Shown here: piece after piece, positions 26,357 through 36,790 of the stretch | Layout of the letters: the number at the start of each line of letters is the position of its first letter | How positions within the stretch are numbered: position 1 is the stretch's first letter | NCBI RefSeq assembly: GCF_007474605.1 | Contig: NZ_VHKL01000002.1 | Coordinates: 1 to 64,000 of the forward strand | Source: Rhodoligotrophos appendicifer | Lineage (GTDB): Bacteria; Pseudomonadota; Alphaproteobacteria; Rhizobiales; Im1 | DNA length: 64,000 nt | Direction: 5' to 3' | Translations under genes and position numbers: made by a program | The notes under the pieces: model-generated | Database searches by the model: none | The model's input: only the letters and a program-made list of their open reading frames with translations | Told to the model about the DNA's origin: nothing

Positions 26357-27592
26357 ATGGCCACCCACCGAAGCGGGCTAGCAACGGCATTCACACAGGT
26401 CGATGTCCATCGGCCGCGGCCCGGACACAGTCTCCCTCAAGCGTATTACGTCTCGCCGGAGATCTATCAGCGCGACATCGAGCGCATGCTCATGCGTCAC
26501 TGGATCTGCGTCGGGCACGCAAGCGCGATCCCCGAGGCGGGCGACTACTTCACCTATGAGCTCGACCGCGAGTCGGTGATCATCATCCGGGGACGGGACG
26601 GCGTGATCCGTGCCCTGATGAATGTCTGCCGTCATCGCGGCTCGCGGATCTGCTACGACAGCTCGGGTCATGCCAAAGGGGGACTGCTGATCTGCCCCTA
26701 TCATGCCTGGGTGTTCACGGCCGAAGGCGCCCTGCGCAACGCACGCATGATGCCGGCCGATTTCGATGTCGACGCACACGGCCTGCGACAGATCCATCTG
26801 AGGGTCATCGAAGGCCTGCTGTTCATCACGTTCGCGGAAGAGGCCCTGGGACTGGACCAGGTCACGGAGACGATCAGCACCTCCCTCGGCGTCTATGGCT
26901 GGGGCACGGCCAAGGTGATCCACCAACAATCCTATCTCCTCGATGCCAACTGGAAGCTGGCCGTGGAAAATCAGATGGAGTGCTATCACTGCGCGCCGTC
27001 GCATCCCGACTATACGCGGCTGCATTCACAAGCCCGTCCGGGCGTCGACGACATGACCGCCGCCATGCAGAGCCGGACCGCCGCGCAGGGGATCCGCATC
27101 CCCTCGCGGGATCAGTGGGCACTGGAGGCGCAGCCCGGCCAGGAAGCGGATTACTGCGCGAGATATGCCATGTGGGAGGGCATCCAGACGGGGAGCGAGG
27201 ACGGCGCTAGCGTTGCACCCCTCATGGGACAGTTCACCGCCTTCGACGGGGGGACGACATTCGTCTATGCGGGGCCCGTGACATTCTTCATCGCCTATAG
27301 CGACTATGGGGCGATCTTCCGGTTCACGCCGCGATCGGTCATGAAGACCGAGCTCCATGTCACCTGGCTGGTGAACGAGACGGCCGTCGCCGGGCGCGAC
27401 TTCGACATCGACAAGGTCACGTGGCTGTGGCGGGTCACCAATGACGCCGACAAGCAGATCATCGAGCAGAACCAACTCGGCGTCGCCTCGCGCTTCTACC
27501 AGCCGGGACCGTATGCGTTGCCGATCGAAAACAGCACGAAACGGTTCACCGAGTGGTATCTGCACGAGATCGACGCGGAGAGCGCAGCTTAG
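26357..27592 (+). CDS. Rieske non-heme iron oxygenase, catalytic (alpha) subunit
   Basis: 411 residues. The Rieske cluster ligands are C91-H93 in CRHRG and C113-H116 in CPYHAW. The mononuclear iron His pair is H211 and H216 in ECYHCAPSHPDY, with a carboxylate expected near the C-terminus (WRVTNDADKQ). The layout resembles GbcA/stachydrine-demethylase-type enzymes that hydroxylate N-methyl groups as well as ring hydroxylases. No reductase or ferredoxin gene is present, so electrons must come from a partner encoded elsewhere. It follows the orphan binding protein by 38 bases and is probably co-transcribed. It ends tail-to-tail with the next gene, zero bases between. Confidence 0.9.
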   Translation: MATHRSGLATAFTQVDVHRPRPGHSLPQAYYVSPEIYQRDIERMLMRHWICVGHASAIPEAGDYFTYELDRESVIIIRGRDGVIRALMNVCRHRGSRICYDSSGHAKGGLLICPYHAWVFTAEGALRNARMMPADFDVDAHGLRQIHLRVIEGLLFITFAEEALGLDQVTETISTSLGVYGWGTAKVIHQQSYLLDANWKLAVENQMECYHCAPSHPDYTRLHSQARPGVDDMTAAMQSRTAAQGIRIPSRDQWALEAQPGQEADYCARYAMWEGIQTGSEDGASVAPLMGQFTAFDGGTTFVYAGPVTFFIAYSDYGAIFRFTPRSVMKTELHVTWLVNETAVAGRDFDIDKVTWLWRVTNDADKQIIEQNQLGVASRFYQPGPYALPIENSTKRFTEWYLHEIDAESAA

Positions 27593-28246
27593 TCACGCCA
27601 CAGGGATTGCTTCCGCAGCCACAACCGAGGGGGCGGGAATAACGTCCGGGGGCAGACGAACGGCGCCGATGCCCAGCAGGACAGCGGCGCGTCCCTCCAA
27701 AGTCGCCGGATCGTTCATGCACTGCGTGGCCACGTAGATTTCGGCCGCGCCGGCGGCAATGAGGTATTTGGCGCCGAGCTCGGTATTGTCATTCTGACGG
27801 ATGGTGAACTGGGTCGGCTTGCTGTCCGTGGGGGCGCCATCGTCATCGACATCGCTGACGGCAACCTTCTGCAGTCCACTCCGGAGAACATCCAGGAGCC
27901 CCTTGCCCGCGGTCAAGCGAGCGAGTGCAGCGGCCGCCGCCGGATCGTCGGATGTCGCCGTCGCCATGGCGCGCTCCAGTCCGTCACTGCCCATGGCAGT
28001 GATCACCCGCGCCAGGAAGGACGATGCCTCGTCCAGCTGATCCAGCGCATCATTGGCGTTCTCGACGGCTTCGTCGAAGACGGTCTGATCGACCCCGGCC
28101 TGCTCATCGACGCCGTTGCTCATGATCGTGCCGGCATCGACCAGATCCTGCGCGGCAATGATGATCTGGGCCAGCCGATCAATGTCGAGTTCGGGAGATA
28201 GGGCGCGGATATCATCGGGATTTCTCAACTCGTCCGTCATCGCCAT
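27593..28246 (-). CDS. Hypothetical acidic helical protein
   Basis: 217 residues, no family recognised. The N-terminal half is acidic and rich in Asp, Ala and Leu (DELRNPDDIRALSPELDIDR), predicted mostly helical; the second half has a beta-like stretch (TQFTIRQNDNTELGAKYLIA) and a hydrophobic proline/valine-rich C-terminus. No signal peptide. ATG 28246 has GGGAG six to seven bases upstream; the frame stays open upstream but without a credible start. It is divergent from the paoABC operon, so a shared regulatory region is possible. Confidence 0.6.
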   Translation of the reverse strand: MAMTDELRNPDDIRALSPELDIDRLAQIIIAAQDLVDAGTIMSNGVDEQAGVDQTVFDEAVENANDALDQLDEASSFLARVITAMGSDGLERAMATATSDDPAAAAALARLTAGKGLLDVLRSGLQKVAVSDVDDDGAPTDSKPTQFTIRQNDNTELGAKYLIAAGAAEIYVATQCMNDPATLEGRAAVLLGIGAVRLPPDVIPAPSVVAAEAIPVA

Positions 28247-28493
28247 GTGAATGCTCCCGAGACTGAATCGTCCCTCCACAGCAATCGAGGAGGTGTCTCT
28301 TAAGTTCCCGGATCGCGCGAAGATCGGGTGCGGCATCGGCGCTTGAAGAGGCCCGGAACACGGGCTGTTGATCGCCGCTGCCGGCCATCCGGCGGGAACA
28401 ACCCGCTGACGGCGCGCATTAGGATGACATGCGCCCCGGACACCGCCGACCGACAGGCTTTGCCGCGGCCGTTCGAAACGATCGGAACATGCC

Positions 28494-29147
28494 ATGCAAC
28501 ATTCTTGGACTTCCGGGATTAACAGGCGAGACCTGTTGGTCGCCGGAGCCGCTTCGGCAATGGCCACCACCGCGCCAGCCCTTGCCGAGAGCCCGACCCA
28601 AACCATTGGTGCAGCTTCCATGACCGACTCCTCCGCCGTCGCGACACTGTCCTTCACCGTGAACGGAGAGGTGCGCGACGTCACACTCGACACCCGCACG
28701 ACTTTGCTGGATGCCCTGCGGGAGCATTTGCAGCTCACCGGCACCAAGAAGGGTTGCGATCACGGCCAATGCGGCGCCTGTACCGTGGTCGTCGAGGGGC
28801 GGCGGATCAATTCGTGCCTCACCTTGGCGGTGATGCATGAGGGCGAGAGCATCACGACCGTCGAAGGGCTCGGAACGCCTGAGGCCCTGCATCCGATGCA
28901 GGCCGCCTTCGTCCGCCATGACGGCTATCAGTGCGGCTATTGCACTCCAGGACAAATCTGCTCCGCCGTCGCCGTCCTGGATGAGATCAAGGCCGGAATT
29001 CCCAGCCATGTCAGCGCCGACCTCATGGCTGCGCCGGAGGCGACCGATGCCGAAATCCGCGAGCGGATGAGCGGCAATATCTGCCGTTGCGGCGCCTATT
29101 CCAACATTCTCGATGCGATCAACGACGTCGCGGGGAGGCAAGCATGA
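28494..29147 (+). CDS. paoA: Periplasmic aldehyde oxidoreductase, [2Fe-2S] subunit PaoA
   Basis: 217 residues. A twin-arginine signal ([13 protein letters not shown], cleavage near ALA-ES) precedes a plant-type ferredoxin domain with CDHGQCGAC and a second domain with CGYCTPGQ and NICRCGAY, giving two [2Fe-2S] clusters. The signal peptide distinguishes PaoA from cytoplasmic xanthine dehydrogenase subunits: the folded trimer is exported by TAT. It is first in a coupled paoABC operon (ATGA overlap with paoB). The ribosome site is weak. Confidence 0.92.
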   Translation: MQHSWTSGINRRDLLVAGAASAMATTAPALAESPTQTIGAASMTDSSAVATLSFTVNGEVRDVTLDTRTTLLDALREHLQLTGTKKGCDHGQCGACTVVVEGRRINSCLTLAVMHEGESITTVEGLGTPEALHPMQAAFVRHDGYQCGYCTPGQICSAVAVLDEIKAGIPSHVSADLMAAPEATDAEIRERMSGNICRCGAYSNILDAINDVAGRQA

Positions 29148-30094
29148 AATCCTTTACCTATGAGCGGGCCAGTACCCCGAAGGAGGCCGCCGCAGCCGCC
29201 GCCCGCGGCGAGACGGCGAAGTTCATCGCCGGCGGCACCAACCTTCTCGACCTGATGAAGCTCGAAATCGAGGTGCCGACCCATCTGATCGACGTGAACC
29301 GGCTCGGGCTGGATCGGATCGAGAGCACGCCTGAGGGCGGCCTGCGCATCGGCGCGCTGGTGCGCAACACCGACCTTGCGGCCGACGAGCGCGTGCGCCG
29401 TGATTATGGGGTCCTGTCGCGGGCGCTGCTTGCGGGAGCCTCGGGTCAGTTGCGCAACAAGGCAACGACCGCGGGCAATCTCCTGCAGCGGACGCGCTGT
29501 CCGTATTTCTATGACAGGAACCAAGCTTGCAACAAGCGTCGGCCGGGCAGCGGGTGCAGCGCCATCGGCGGGTTCACGCGGCAATTGGCCGTGATCGGCG
29601 GCAGCGAGGCCTGCATCGCGACCAATCCCAGCGACATGGCCGTGGCAATGCGGGTTCTGGATGCCAGCATCGAGACGGTTCAGCCCGACGGGCAGACACG
29701 TGACATCCCGATCGAGACGTTTCACCGACTTCCCGGAGACACGCCGCATGTGGAGACGGTCCTCGCAGACGGCGAGTTGATCATGGCCGTGACCTTGCCC
29801 AAGCCTCTGGGTGGGGTGCATGTCTATCGCAAGGTCCGTGACCGCGCGTCCTACGCTTTTGCGCTCGTCTCGATCGCGGCCATCGTGCAGCCCGACGGGA
29901 CGGGGCGGGTGGCCGTCGGAGGCGTGGCCCACAAGCCCTGGCGGATGGAAGCGGCCGAGGCGGAGATGCCGCGCGGCGCCAAGGCGGTCACCGAGCAGCT
30001 GCTTGCCGATGCCCATCCGACCGACGACAACGCCTTCAAGCTGCCGCTCGTTCAACGCACCCTCGGTGCCGTGTTGGCGCAAGCAAGGAGCTGA
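29144..30094 (+). CDS. paoB: Periplasmic aldehyde oxidoreductase, FAD subunit PaoB
   Basis: 316 residues. [18 protein letters not shown] is the FAD-binding motif of the molybdenum hydroxylase family. [17 protein letters not shown] with a further cysteine in GSGCSAIGG matches the extra [4Fe-4S] loop that is specific to PaoB-like subunits. It carries electrons from the iron-sulfur subunit to the acceptor. The ATG overlaps the paoA stop, and paoC follows after four bases. Confidence 0.93.
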   Translation: MKSFTYERASTPKEAAAAAARGETAKFIAGGTNLLDLMKLEIEVPTHLIDVNRLGLDRIESTPEGGLRIGALVRNTDLAADERVRRDYGVLSRALLAGASGQLRNKATTAGNLLQRTRCPYFYDRNQACNKRRPGSGCSAIGGFTRQLAVIGGSEACIATNPSDMAVAMRVLDASIETVQPDGQTRDIPIETFHRLPGDTPHVETVLADGELIMAVTLPKPLGGVHVYRKVRDRASYAFALVSIAAIVQPDGTGRVAVGGVAHKPWRMEAAEAEMPRGAKAVTEQLLADAHPTDDNAFKLPLVQRTLGAVLAQARS

Positions 30095-30098
30095 GGCG

Positions 30099-32297
30099 AT
30101 GAAGTTCGAGACGGAAGCCACCACCAATCCCATCGATCAGCTGAAGGTCATCGGCCGTCCCGTGGACCGCATCGAAGGCCCGCTTAAGACGACGGGAACT
30201 GCTGCCTATGCGTATGAACATCACGATGTGGCAGACAACCAAGCCTATGGGTATGTGGTGGGCGCGGCCATCGCCAAGGGCCGGATCGGCGCCATCCACA
30301 AGCAGGATGCGGAGCGCGCAGCCGGGGTGCTGGCGGTGGTCACGGCGGACACTGCCGGCAAGCTCGGCAAGGGATCCTTCAATACGGCCAAACTGCTCGG
30401 CGGACCCGACATCGAGCATTACCACCAGGCGATCGCGCTGATCGTTGCCGAGAGCTTCGAGCAGGCTCGGGCGGCCGCGCAACTGCTGCGGGTGGATTAT
30501 GTCCCGGCGGAAGGCAGGTTCGATCTCGCCGCAGCCAAGGATAGCGCCCAGATCCCGAAGATGGACGACAAGCCCGACACGGCGGTCGGCGACTTTCTTG
30601 GGGCCTTCGGATCGGCGGACGTCCAGCTCGATGCCTTCTACACGACGCCGGACCAGTCGCATGCAATGATGGAGCCGCATGCCTCGATCGCCTCCTGGGA
30701 GGGCGACGAACTCACGGTGTGGACCTCCAATCAGATGATCGCCTGGAGCGTGGGCGACCTGGCGAAGACGCTCGGGATCGGCAAGGAGAAGGTCCGGCTC
30801 GTCTCGCCGTTCATCGGCGGAGGGTTCGGCGGCAAGCTCTTCGTGCGGGCCGACGTCGTGCTCGCCGCGTTGGGTGCGCGTGCCGCGCGGCGGCCGGTCA
30901 AGGTTGCGCTGCAGCGGCCCCTGATCATGAACAACACCACGCACCGGCCGGCGACGATCCAACGGATCCGCATCGGAGCCGGGAAGGACGGCAAGATCAC
31001 CGCCATCGGCCATGAAAGTTGGTCAGGCGATCTCCCCGGGGGCGGGCCGGAGGTCGCCGTGATGCAAACGCGGCTGCTCTATGCGGGCGCCAACCGCATG
31101 ACGGCCTTGCGGCTGGCGGTCCTCGACCTGCCGGAAGGCAACGCCATGCGCGCGCCGGGCGAGGCGCCCGGGCTGATGGCGCTCGAAATCGCCATGGACG
31201 AGATGGCGGAGAAGCTGGATCTCGACCCGGTCGAGTTCCGCATCCGCAACGACACGCAGGTCGATCCGGAAAATCCGGAGCGGCCCTTCTCCCAGCGGAA
31301 CCTCATCGAATGCCTGCGCAGGGGGGCGGATCGATTCGGTTGGGCGTCGCGGGTGGCGACGCCGGGGCAGGTTCGCGACGGACAGTGGCTGATCGGCAAG
31401 GGTGTCGCTGCGGCCTTCCGCAACAATCTGCTGACGAAGTCCGCCGCGCGGGTGAGGCTCGGCCGGGATGGGCTCGTGACGGTGGAAACCGACATGACCG
31501 ACATCGGCACGGGCAGCTATACCATCATCGCGCAAACTGCTGCCGAGATGATGGGGGTCGGTCTCGACAAAGTGCTCGTGCGGCTTGGAGATTCCCGCTT
31601 TCCCGTCTCCGCCGGCTCAGGGGGGCAATGGGGCGCGAACAACTCAACGGCCGGGGTCTATGCGGCCTGTGTGAAGCTCCGGGAGGCCGTCGCGCAGAAG
31701 CTGGGGTTCAATTCGGAGGACGTCGCCTTCGCCGATGGCAAGGTCCGCTCGGGCAATCGGAGTGCCGACCTCGCGGAGGCGGGCGCCGATGGCGATCTCG
31801 TCGCCGAGGACTGGATCGAATATGGCGACCTCGACAAGAGGTATCAGCAGTCGACCTTCGGTGCGCATTTCGTCGAGGTGGGCGTCGATGCCGATACCGG
31901 CGAGGTCCGGGTCCGACGGATGCTGGCGGTGTGCGCGGCGGGCCGCATCCTGAACCCGAAATCCGCCCGCAGCCAGGTGATCGGCGCCATGACCATGGGC
32001 GTCGGAGCGGCGCTGATGGAGGAACTCGCCGTGGACAAACGGCTCGGGTTCTTCGTCAACCACGACCTCGCCGGCTACGAGGTTCCCGTGCATGCCGATA
32101 TCCCGCATCAAGAGGTGGTGTTCCTCGATGAGACGGACCCGACGTCATCGCCCATGAAGGCCAAGGGCGTCGGCGAGCTGGGCATCTGCGGTGTCGCGGC
32201 GGCCATCGCGAACGCCATCTACAATGCGACCGGCGTCAGAGTGCGGGATTATCCCATCACCCTGGACAAGTATCTGGATCGGCTGCCGGAGGCTTGA
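30099..32297 (+). CDS. paoC: Periplasmic aldehyde oxidoreductase, molybdenum-cofactor subunit PaoC
   Basis: 732 residues, the same length as E. coli PaoC. SPFIGGGFGGKLF and MRAPGEAPG are molybdopterin-contacting motifs, and GVGELG places the catalytic base at Glu693. The subunit oxidises aldehydes, especially aromatic ones, to acids with water as oxygen donor. AGGAG sits nine bases before ATG 30099. The cofactor-insertion chaperone gene paoD does not follow; the operon ends at a bidirectional hairpin. Confidence 0.93.
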   Translation: MKFETEATTNPIDQLKVIGRPVDRIEGPLKTTGTAAYAYEHHDVADNQAYGYVVGAAIAKGRIGAIHKQDAERAAGVLAVVTADTAGKLGKGSFNTAKLLGGPDIEHYHQAIALIVAESFEQARAAAQLLRVDYVPAEGRFDLAAAKDSAQIPKMDDKPDTAVGDFLGAFGSADVQLDAFYTTPDQSHAMMEPHASIASWEGDELTVWTSNQMIAWSVGDLAKTLGIGKEKVRLVSPFIGGGFGGKLFVRADVVLAALGARAARRPVKVALQRPLIMNNTTHRPATIQRIRIGAGKDGKITAIGHESWSGDLPGGGPEVAVMQTRLLYAGANRMTALRLAVLDLPEGNAMRAPGEAPGLMALEIAMDEMAEKLDLDPVEFRIRNDTQVDPENPERPFSQRNLIECLRRGADRFGWASRVATPGQVRDGQWLIGKGVAAAFRNNLLTKSAARVRLGRDGLVTVETDMTDIGTGSYTIIAQTAAEMMGVGLDKVLVRLGDSRFPVSAGSGGQWGANNSTAGVYAACVKLREAVAQKLGFNSEDVAFADGKVRSGNRSADLAEAGADGDLVAEDWIEYGDLDKRYQQSTFGAHFVEVGVDADTGEVRVRRMLAVCAAGRILNPKSARSQVIGAMTMGVGAALMEELAVDKRLGFFVNHDLAGYEVPVHADIPHQEVVFLDETDPTSSPMKAKGVGELGICGVAAAIANAIYNATGVRVRDYPITLDKYLDRLPEA

Positions 32298-32303
32298 GCA
32301 AGA

Positions 32304-32334
32304 GTCCGGCGGGGCGGCTGTGCGTCCGCCGGAC
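32304..32334. terminator. Bidirectional terminator between paoC and the aldehyde dehydrogenase
   Basis: GTCCGGCGG (32304-32312) pairs exactly with CCGCCGGAC (32326-32334) around 13 bases. It sits in the 52-base gap between two convergent genes, where it can serve both directions. A-rich sequence (GGGCAAAAAC) follows on the + strand, which reads as a short T-run on the minus-strand transcript side. Confidence 0.6.
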
Positions 32335-32349
32335 CTTCGTGGGCAAAAA

Positions 32350-33846
<1,497 letters not shown>

Positions 33847-33881
33847 CGTTCACGTCCTCGGAAAGTTGTGAAGCCGACTGT

Positions 33882-33908
33882 AAATATTTGGGAAATAGGG
33901 ATATTTTC
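33882..33908 (-). promoter_or_regulatory. AT-rich candidate operator/promoter before the aldehyde dehydrogenase
   Basis: The palindrome AAATATTT (33882-33889) is next to GAAATA (33892-33897) and TATTTTC (33902-33908), which form an imperfect inverted repeat around GGGA. The A+T content is far above the surrounding DNA. Paired GAAA/TTTC half-sites are common in RpiR operators; the RpiR gene lies immediately upstream. On the minus strand a TTGAAA at the distal edge could be a -35 element. Confidence 0.4.
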
Positions 33909-33914
33909 AACAAC

Positions 33915-34832
33915 TCATTCGCAATACACACCGAAGTTGTCAAGCTGTTCCTGACTTCTGGAGATGGTTTCCATGACGTTGCTGTCGCCGGTGGAGACCA
34001 GGAGATGGGCCAGAGCCTGGGCGATTGCAAAGGCCGGCAGAACGGTCGGAAACAAGGAATCGGACGAATTGTTCACGATGAAATTCAGGCTATCCTCATT
34101 GGTCACCGGCGAGACCCGGCTGTCGGTGACGGTGATGATCTTCGCACCCCGCTTGCGCGCGAAGTTGACCGCCTTCACAGCGTCCATCGTGTAGGGGCGA
34201 TAGGAAAAAACCAGAAGCACATCGCTGACCTCCATGCCCCTCAGCTCATCGGCAAAGGTGCCTCCCGTTCCCGTCAGCAGGATGGTCTTGCCGGAGAAGA
34301 ACCGGCAGACATAATGAAAATAATAGGAGACCGCGAACATGCTGCGCAGGCCTACAACGTAGATCCGGCGACATTTGTCGATGATGGCCACGGCCTTTTC
34401 GAGGCTGGCAATGTTCTCCGCACTGAAGGTGTCGCGGATGTTGGACATCTCCCGCTCGATATGCTCGCTCAAGATCGGCCCGCTCGGGCCCTGGGGGTAA
34501 TGCTCGCGAACGGCATGTGCGCGCCGCAGCCAGTCGGCCCGGCTGCCGCGCACGGCGTTCTTGCGAAAGCAATCCCTGAAGGACTGGTAGCTGTCGAAGT
34601 CCAGTTCCCGTGCAATCCGCAGCATGGTGTTGGGATGAACATCGGCGCGCTTAGCGGTGGCGCGCATGGAATTGATGGCGATCTCCTCGGGGTGATCGAT
34701 GACGAAGCGCGCCGCAGCCCGCAATTTGGGACTGAGCTGCCCGAAGCGAGACTTCAAGAGCTCAACGATGGCCGCAGGCTCCAGCTGATCCGTCGTCGAG
34801 GGCGTCGTCAATTTCACCTGACTTTCATACAC
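33915..34832 (-). CDS. RpiR/MurR-family transcriptional regulator with SIS domain
   Basis: 305 residues. The N-terminal helix-turn-helix spans about 20-95 (FGQLSPKLRAAARFVIDHPEEIA, ADVHPNTMLRIARELDFDSYQSFR); a SIS domain follows at about 130-270 with RRIYVVGLRSMF and DVLLVFSYRPYT. SIS domains usually bind phosphosugars, but RpiR proteins also control amine and inositol catabolism. The only usable start is GTG 34832, with GGAAG seven bases upstream buried in a hairpin. It is encoded inside the catabolic cluster it probably controls. Confidence 0.9.
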   Translation of the reverse strand: MYESQVKLTTPSTTDQLEPAAIVELLKSRFGQLSPKLRAAARFVIDHPEEIAINSMRATAKRADVHPNTMLRIARELDFDSYQSFRDCFRKNAVRGSRADWLRRAHAVREHYPQGPSGPILSEHIEREMSNIRDTFSAENIASLEKAVAIIDKCRRIYVVGLRSMFAVSYYFHYVCRFFSGKTILLTGTGGTFADELRGMEVSDVLLVFSYRPYTMDAVKAVNFARKRGAKIITVTDSRVSPVTNEDSLNFIVNNSSDSLFPTVLPAFAIAQALAHLLVSTGDSNVMETISRSQEQLDNFGVYCE

Positions 34833-34837
34833 ACTGC

Positions 34838-34866
34838 GTCTTCCGGCAACGCGGATACCGGAAGAC
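34838..34866 (-). promoter_or_regulatory. Hairpin that covers the rpiR ribosome-binding site
   Basis: On the minus strand GTCTTCCGG (34866-34858) pairs exactly with CCGGAAGAC (34846-34838) around 11 bases. The 3' arm contains GGAAG, the only Shine-Dalgarno candidate for the GTG start at 34832. The fold would hide the ribosome site unless opened, keeping the regulator low within its operon. Confidence 0.5.
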
Positions 34867-34879
34867 GGCCAAGCTGAAG

Positions 34880-35986
34880 CTATCCATTCACGAGCGAACG
34901 CACAGGGCGCGTCTGCTCAGCCATTCCACCAAGCCTGGACAGATCACCATAGCGTTTCTCGAGCAGCGGCATAACCTCGCTTCCGAAGCGTTCCATGGAT
35001 TTCAGCACCTTAGCCTGGGGCATACCGGGAATGCCCATGAAGCAGCTGATGTGGTCGGGCCCCAGGGCGTCGATATCACGGGACAGGCGTTCCGCGACCG
35101 TTTCGGGATCTCCCATGGGCAGGCGCTCCAGGATCTCCTCCAGCGGGGGCTCGTCGTCGGCGGGCACTTCCTGCATGAAGGCGCCGTCGAACTTCCCATA
35201 TTTTCCGCGCATGGCTGCTGCGATCCGGCGAATGTAGCGCGCGCCATCGGCTGCCTGAAGGGCCTCTTCACGGCTGTCGGTGACGAAGATGTAGCGCTGG
35301 ATGGCGAAGGGCATGGTGGAGACATCGCCACCGGCTGACGCATAGGTGGAGGCGAGGCCTTCCTTGACCTTGGCCACGCTGGCCACATCGCTCCAGCCGG
35401 TGGTGAAGAAGGGGGTGTAACCGCGCTCCACGGCCCGTCGCTGGGTCTCCACATCGCTGCCCATGCCGGCGACATAGACGGGCATGTGCTTCTGCACCGG
35501 CCTGATGGAGAAACTCGTCTCCGGCATCTGGATGCGCGTGCCATTGAACGAGAAGGTCTCGTTGTTCAGATAGGCGTGAACGAAGTCGAGAATCTCCAGA
35601 AGGTCGGTGCGCGCCTGCTTCAGGTCCCGGCCGAATTTGTGAAACTCGTATTCCTGGTAGCCGGAGCCGAAGCCGAGGACGAGGCGGCCGTCGCTGATCT
35701 GGTCGGCGACGCCGATATCCTCGGCGAGGCGGACGGGTTCGTAGAGCGGGGCGACGATGACAGCAGGACCCACCTTAATGGTGCTGGTCTGGCCCGCCAT
35801 GTAGGTGCTCATGGCCAGCGGCGACGGGCACATGCAGTAATTGGAGAAGTGATGCTCGGCGAACCATGCGACCTCCATGCCGATCTGCTCGGCAATCTTC
35901 ACGTGATCGAGGGTTTCGCGATAGATCAGGCCGGGCGTCTTGGCTCGGTCGCGTTGGGTCATGAGCGAGAACAGGCCGAAATGCAT
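34880..35986 (-). CDS. LLM-class flavin-dependent (luciferase-like) oxidoreductase
   Basis: 368 residues of the bacterial luciferase fold. MHFGLFSLM at the N-terminus, EVAWFAEHHFSNY and VGPAVIVAPLYEPVRLAEDIGVAD are typical, as are DGRLVLGFGSGYQ and PVYVAGMGSD. These enzymes use reduced flavin and oxygen to cleave or hydroxylate substrates; reduced flavin must come from a separate reductase, and none is in this cluster. It lies between two SDR genes and the RpiR gene. GGAAGAG precedes ATG 35986. Confidence 0.88.
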   Translation of the reverse strand: MHFGLFSLMTQRDRAKTPGLIYRETLDHVKIAEQIGMEVAWFAEHHFSNYCMCPSPLAMSTYMAGQTSTIKVGPAVIVAPLYEPVRLAEDIGVADQISDGRLVLGFGSGYQEYEFHKFGRDLKQARTDLLEILDFVHAYLNNETFSFNGTRIQMPETSFSIRPVQKHMPVYVAGMGSDVETQRRAVERGYTPFFTTGWSDVASVAKVKEGLASTYASAGGDVSTMPFAIQRYIFVTDSREEALQAADGARYIRRIAAAMRGKYGKFDGAFMQEVPADDEPPLEEILERLPMGDPETVAERLSRDIDALGPDHISCFMGIPGMPQAKVLKSMERFGSEVMPLLEKRYGDLSRLGGMAEQTRPVRSLVNG

Positions 35987-36013
35987 TGAACTCTTCCTTT
36001 GCTGAAGCTGAGG

Positions 36014-36778
36014 TCAGAAGCCGACGATGGTCTCGCCGCCGTTCGGACTGATGGACTGGCCGGTCACGAAGTCGCCCGAGGGCGACGCGAAATAGGCGAC
36101 CGCATAGGAGATCTCTTCGGGCGCCGCCCATCGGCCGACGGGGACGAGCTTCTCCTTGATGCGGATCTTCTCCCATCCCTGGACCTTGATGGGCATCTCG
36201 GTGAGGACACCGCCGGGGCAGACCGTGTTGACGAGGATGTTGTAGGACGCGAACTCCTTGGCCCAGGCCTTGGTGAAGCCCTGCACCGCCGTCTTGGCCG
36301 CGCAGTAATGCGAAGCCGTCGAATGTCCCGTCATGCCCCAGATGGACGAGATATTGATAATGCGTCCGAAGCGCCGCTGCTTCATGCCCGGGATCACCGC
36401 CTGAGTACAGAAGAAGGTGCCGCGGACATGAATGTCGAACATTCGTTGAAAGATCTCCTCATCAATCTCCTCCACGGTCGCGTGGTGGCCGATGCCAGCA
36501 TTGTTGACAAGGATGTCGATGGGGCCAAGCTGCTTTTCGGCCTCCGCGACAAGACGCACCATGGCGGGAGCATCGGAGACGCTGTCGTGGAAGACGGCGA
36601 CGCGCCGCCCGAGGGCACGGACCGCATCGGCTGCGGCTGCGGCATCCTCCTTCAGCACATCGTGAATGACGATGTCGGCGCCGCGTGCCGCCAGCAGTTC
36701 GGCATGCGCCCGGCCCATGCCACGGCCCGATCCGGTGATCCAGGCGATCTTGCCTTCCAAATTCGTCGACTTGTCCAT
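36014..36778 (-). CDS. SDR family oxidoreductase, first of a tandem pair
   Basis: 254 residues. TGSGRGMGRAHA binds the cofactor, NNAG is present, and the catalytic residues lie in NISSIWGMTG (Ser) and ASHYCAAK (Tyr, Lys). The C-terminus ends SPNGGETIVGF, almost the same as the neighbouring SDR (SPNGGEVIVGI). The two are clearly paralogues produced by tandem duplication. AGGAG eight bases before ATG 36778 gives a good start. Probable alcohol or hydroxyacid dehydrogenase. Confidence 0.9.
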   Translation of the reverse strand: MDKSTNLEGKIAWITGSGRGMGRAHAELLAARGADIVIHDVLKEDAAAAADAVRALGRRVAVFHDSVSDAPAMVRLVAEAEKQLGPIDILVNNAGIGHHATVEEIDEEIFQRMFDIHVRGTFFCTQAVIPGMKQRRFGRIINISSIWGMTGHSTASHYCAAKTAVQGFTKAWAKEFASYNILVNTVCPGGVLTEMPIKVQGWEKIRIKEKLVPVGRWAAPEEISYAVAYFASPSGDFVTGQSISPNGGETIVGF

Positions 36779-36790
36779 GTGTATGTCTCC

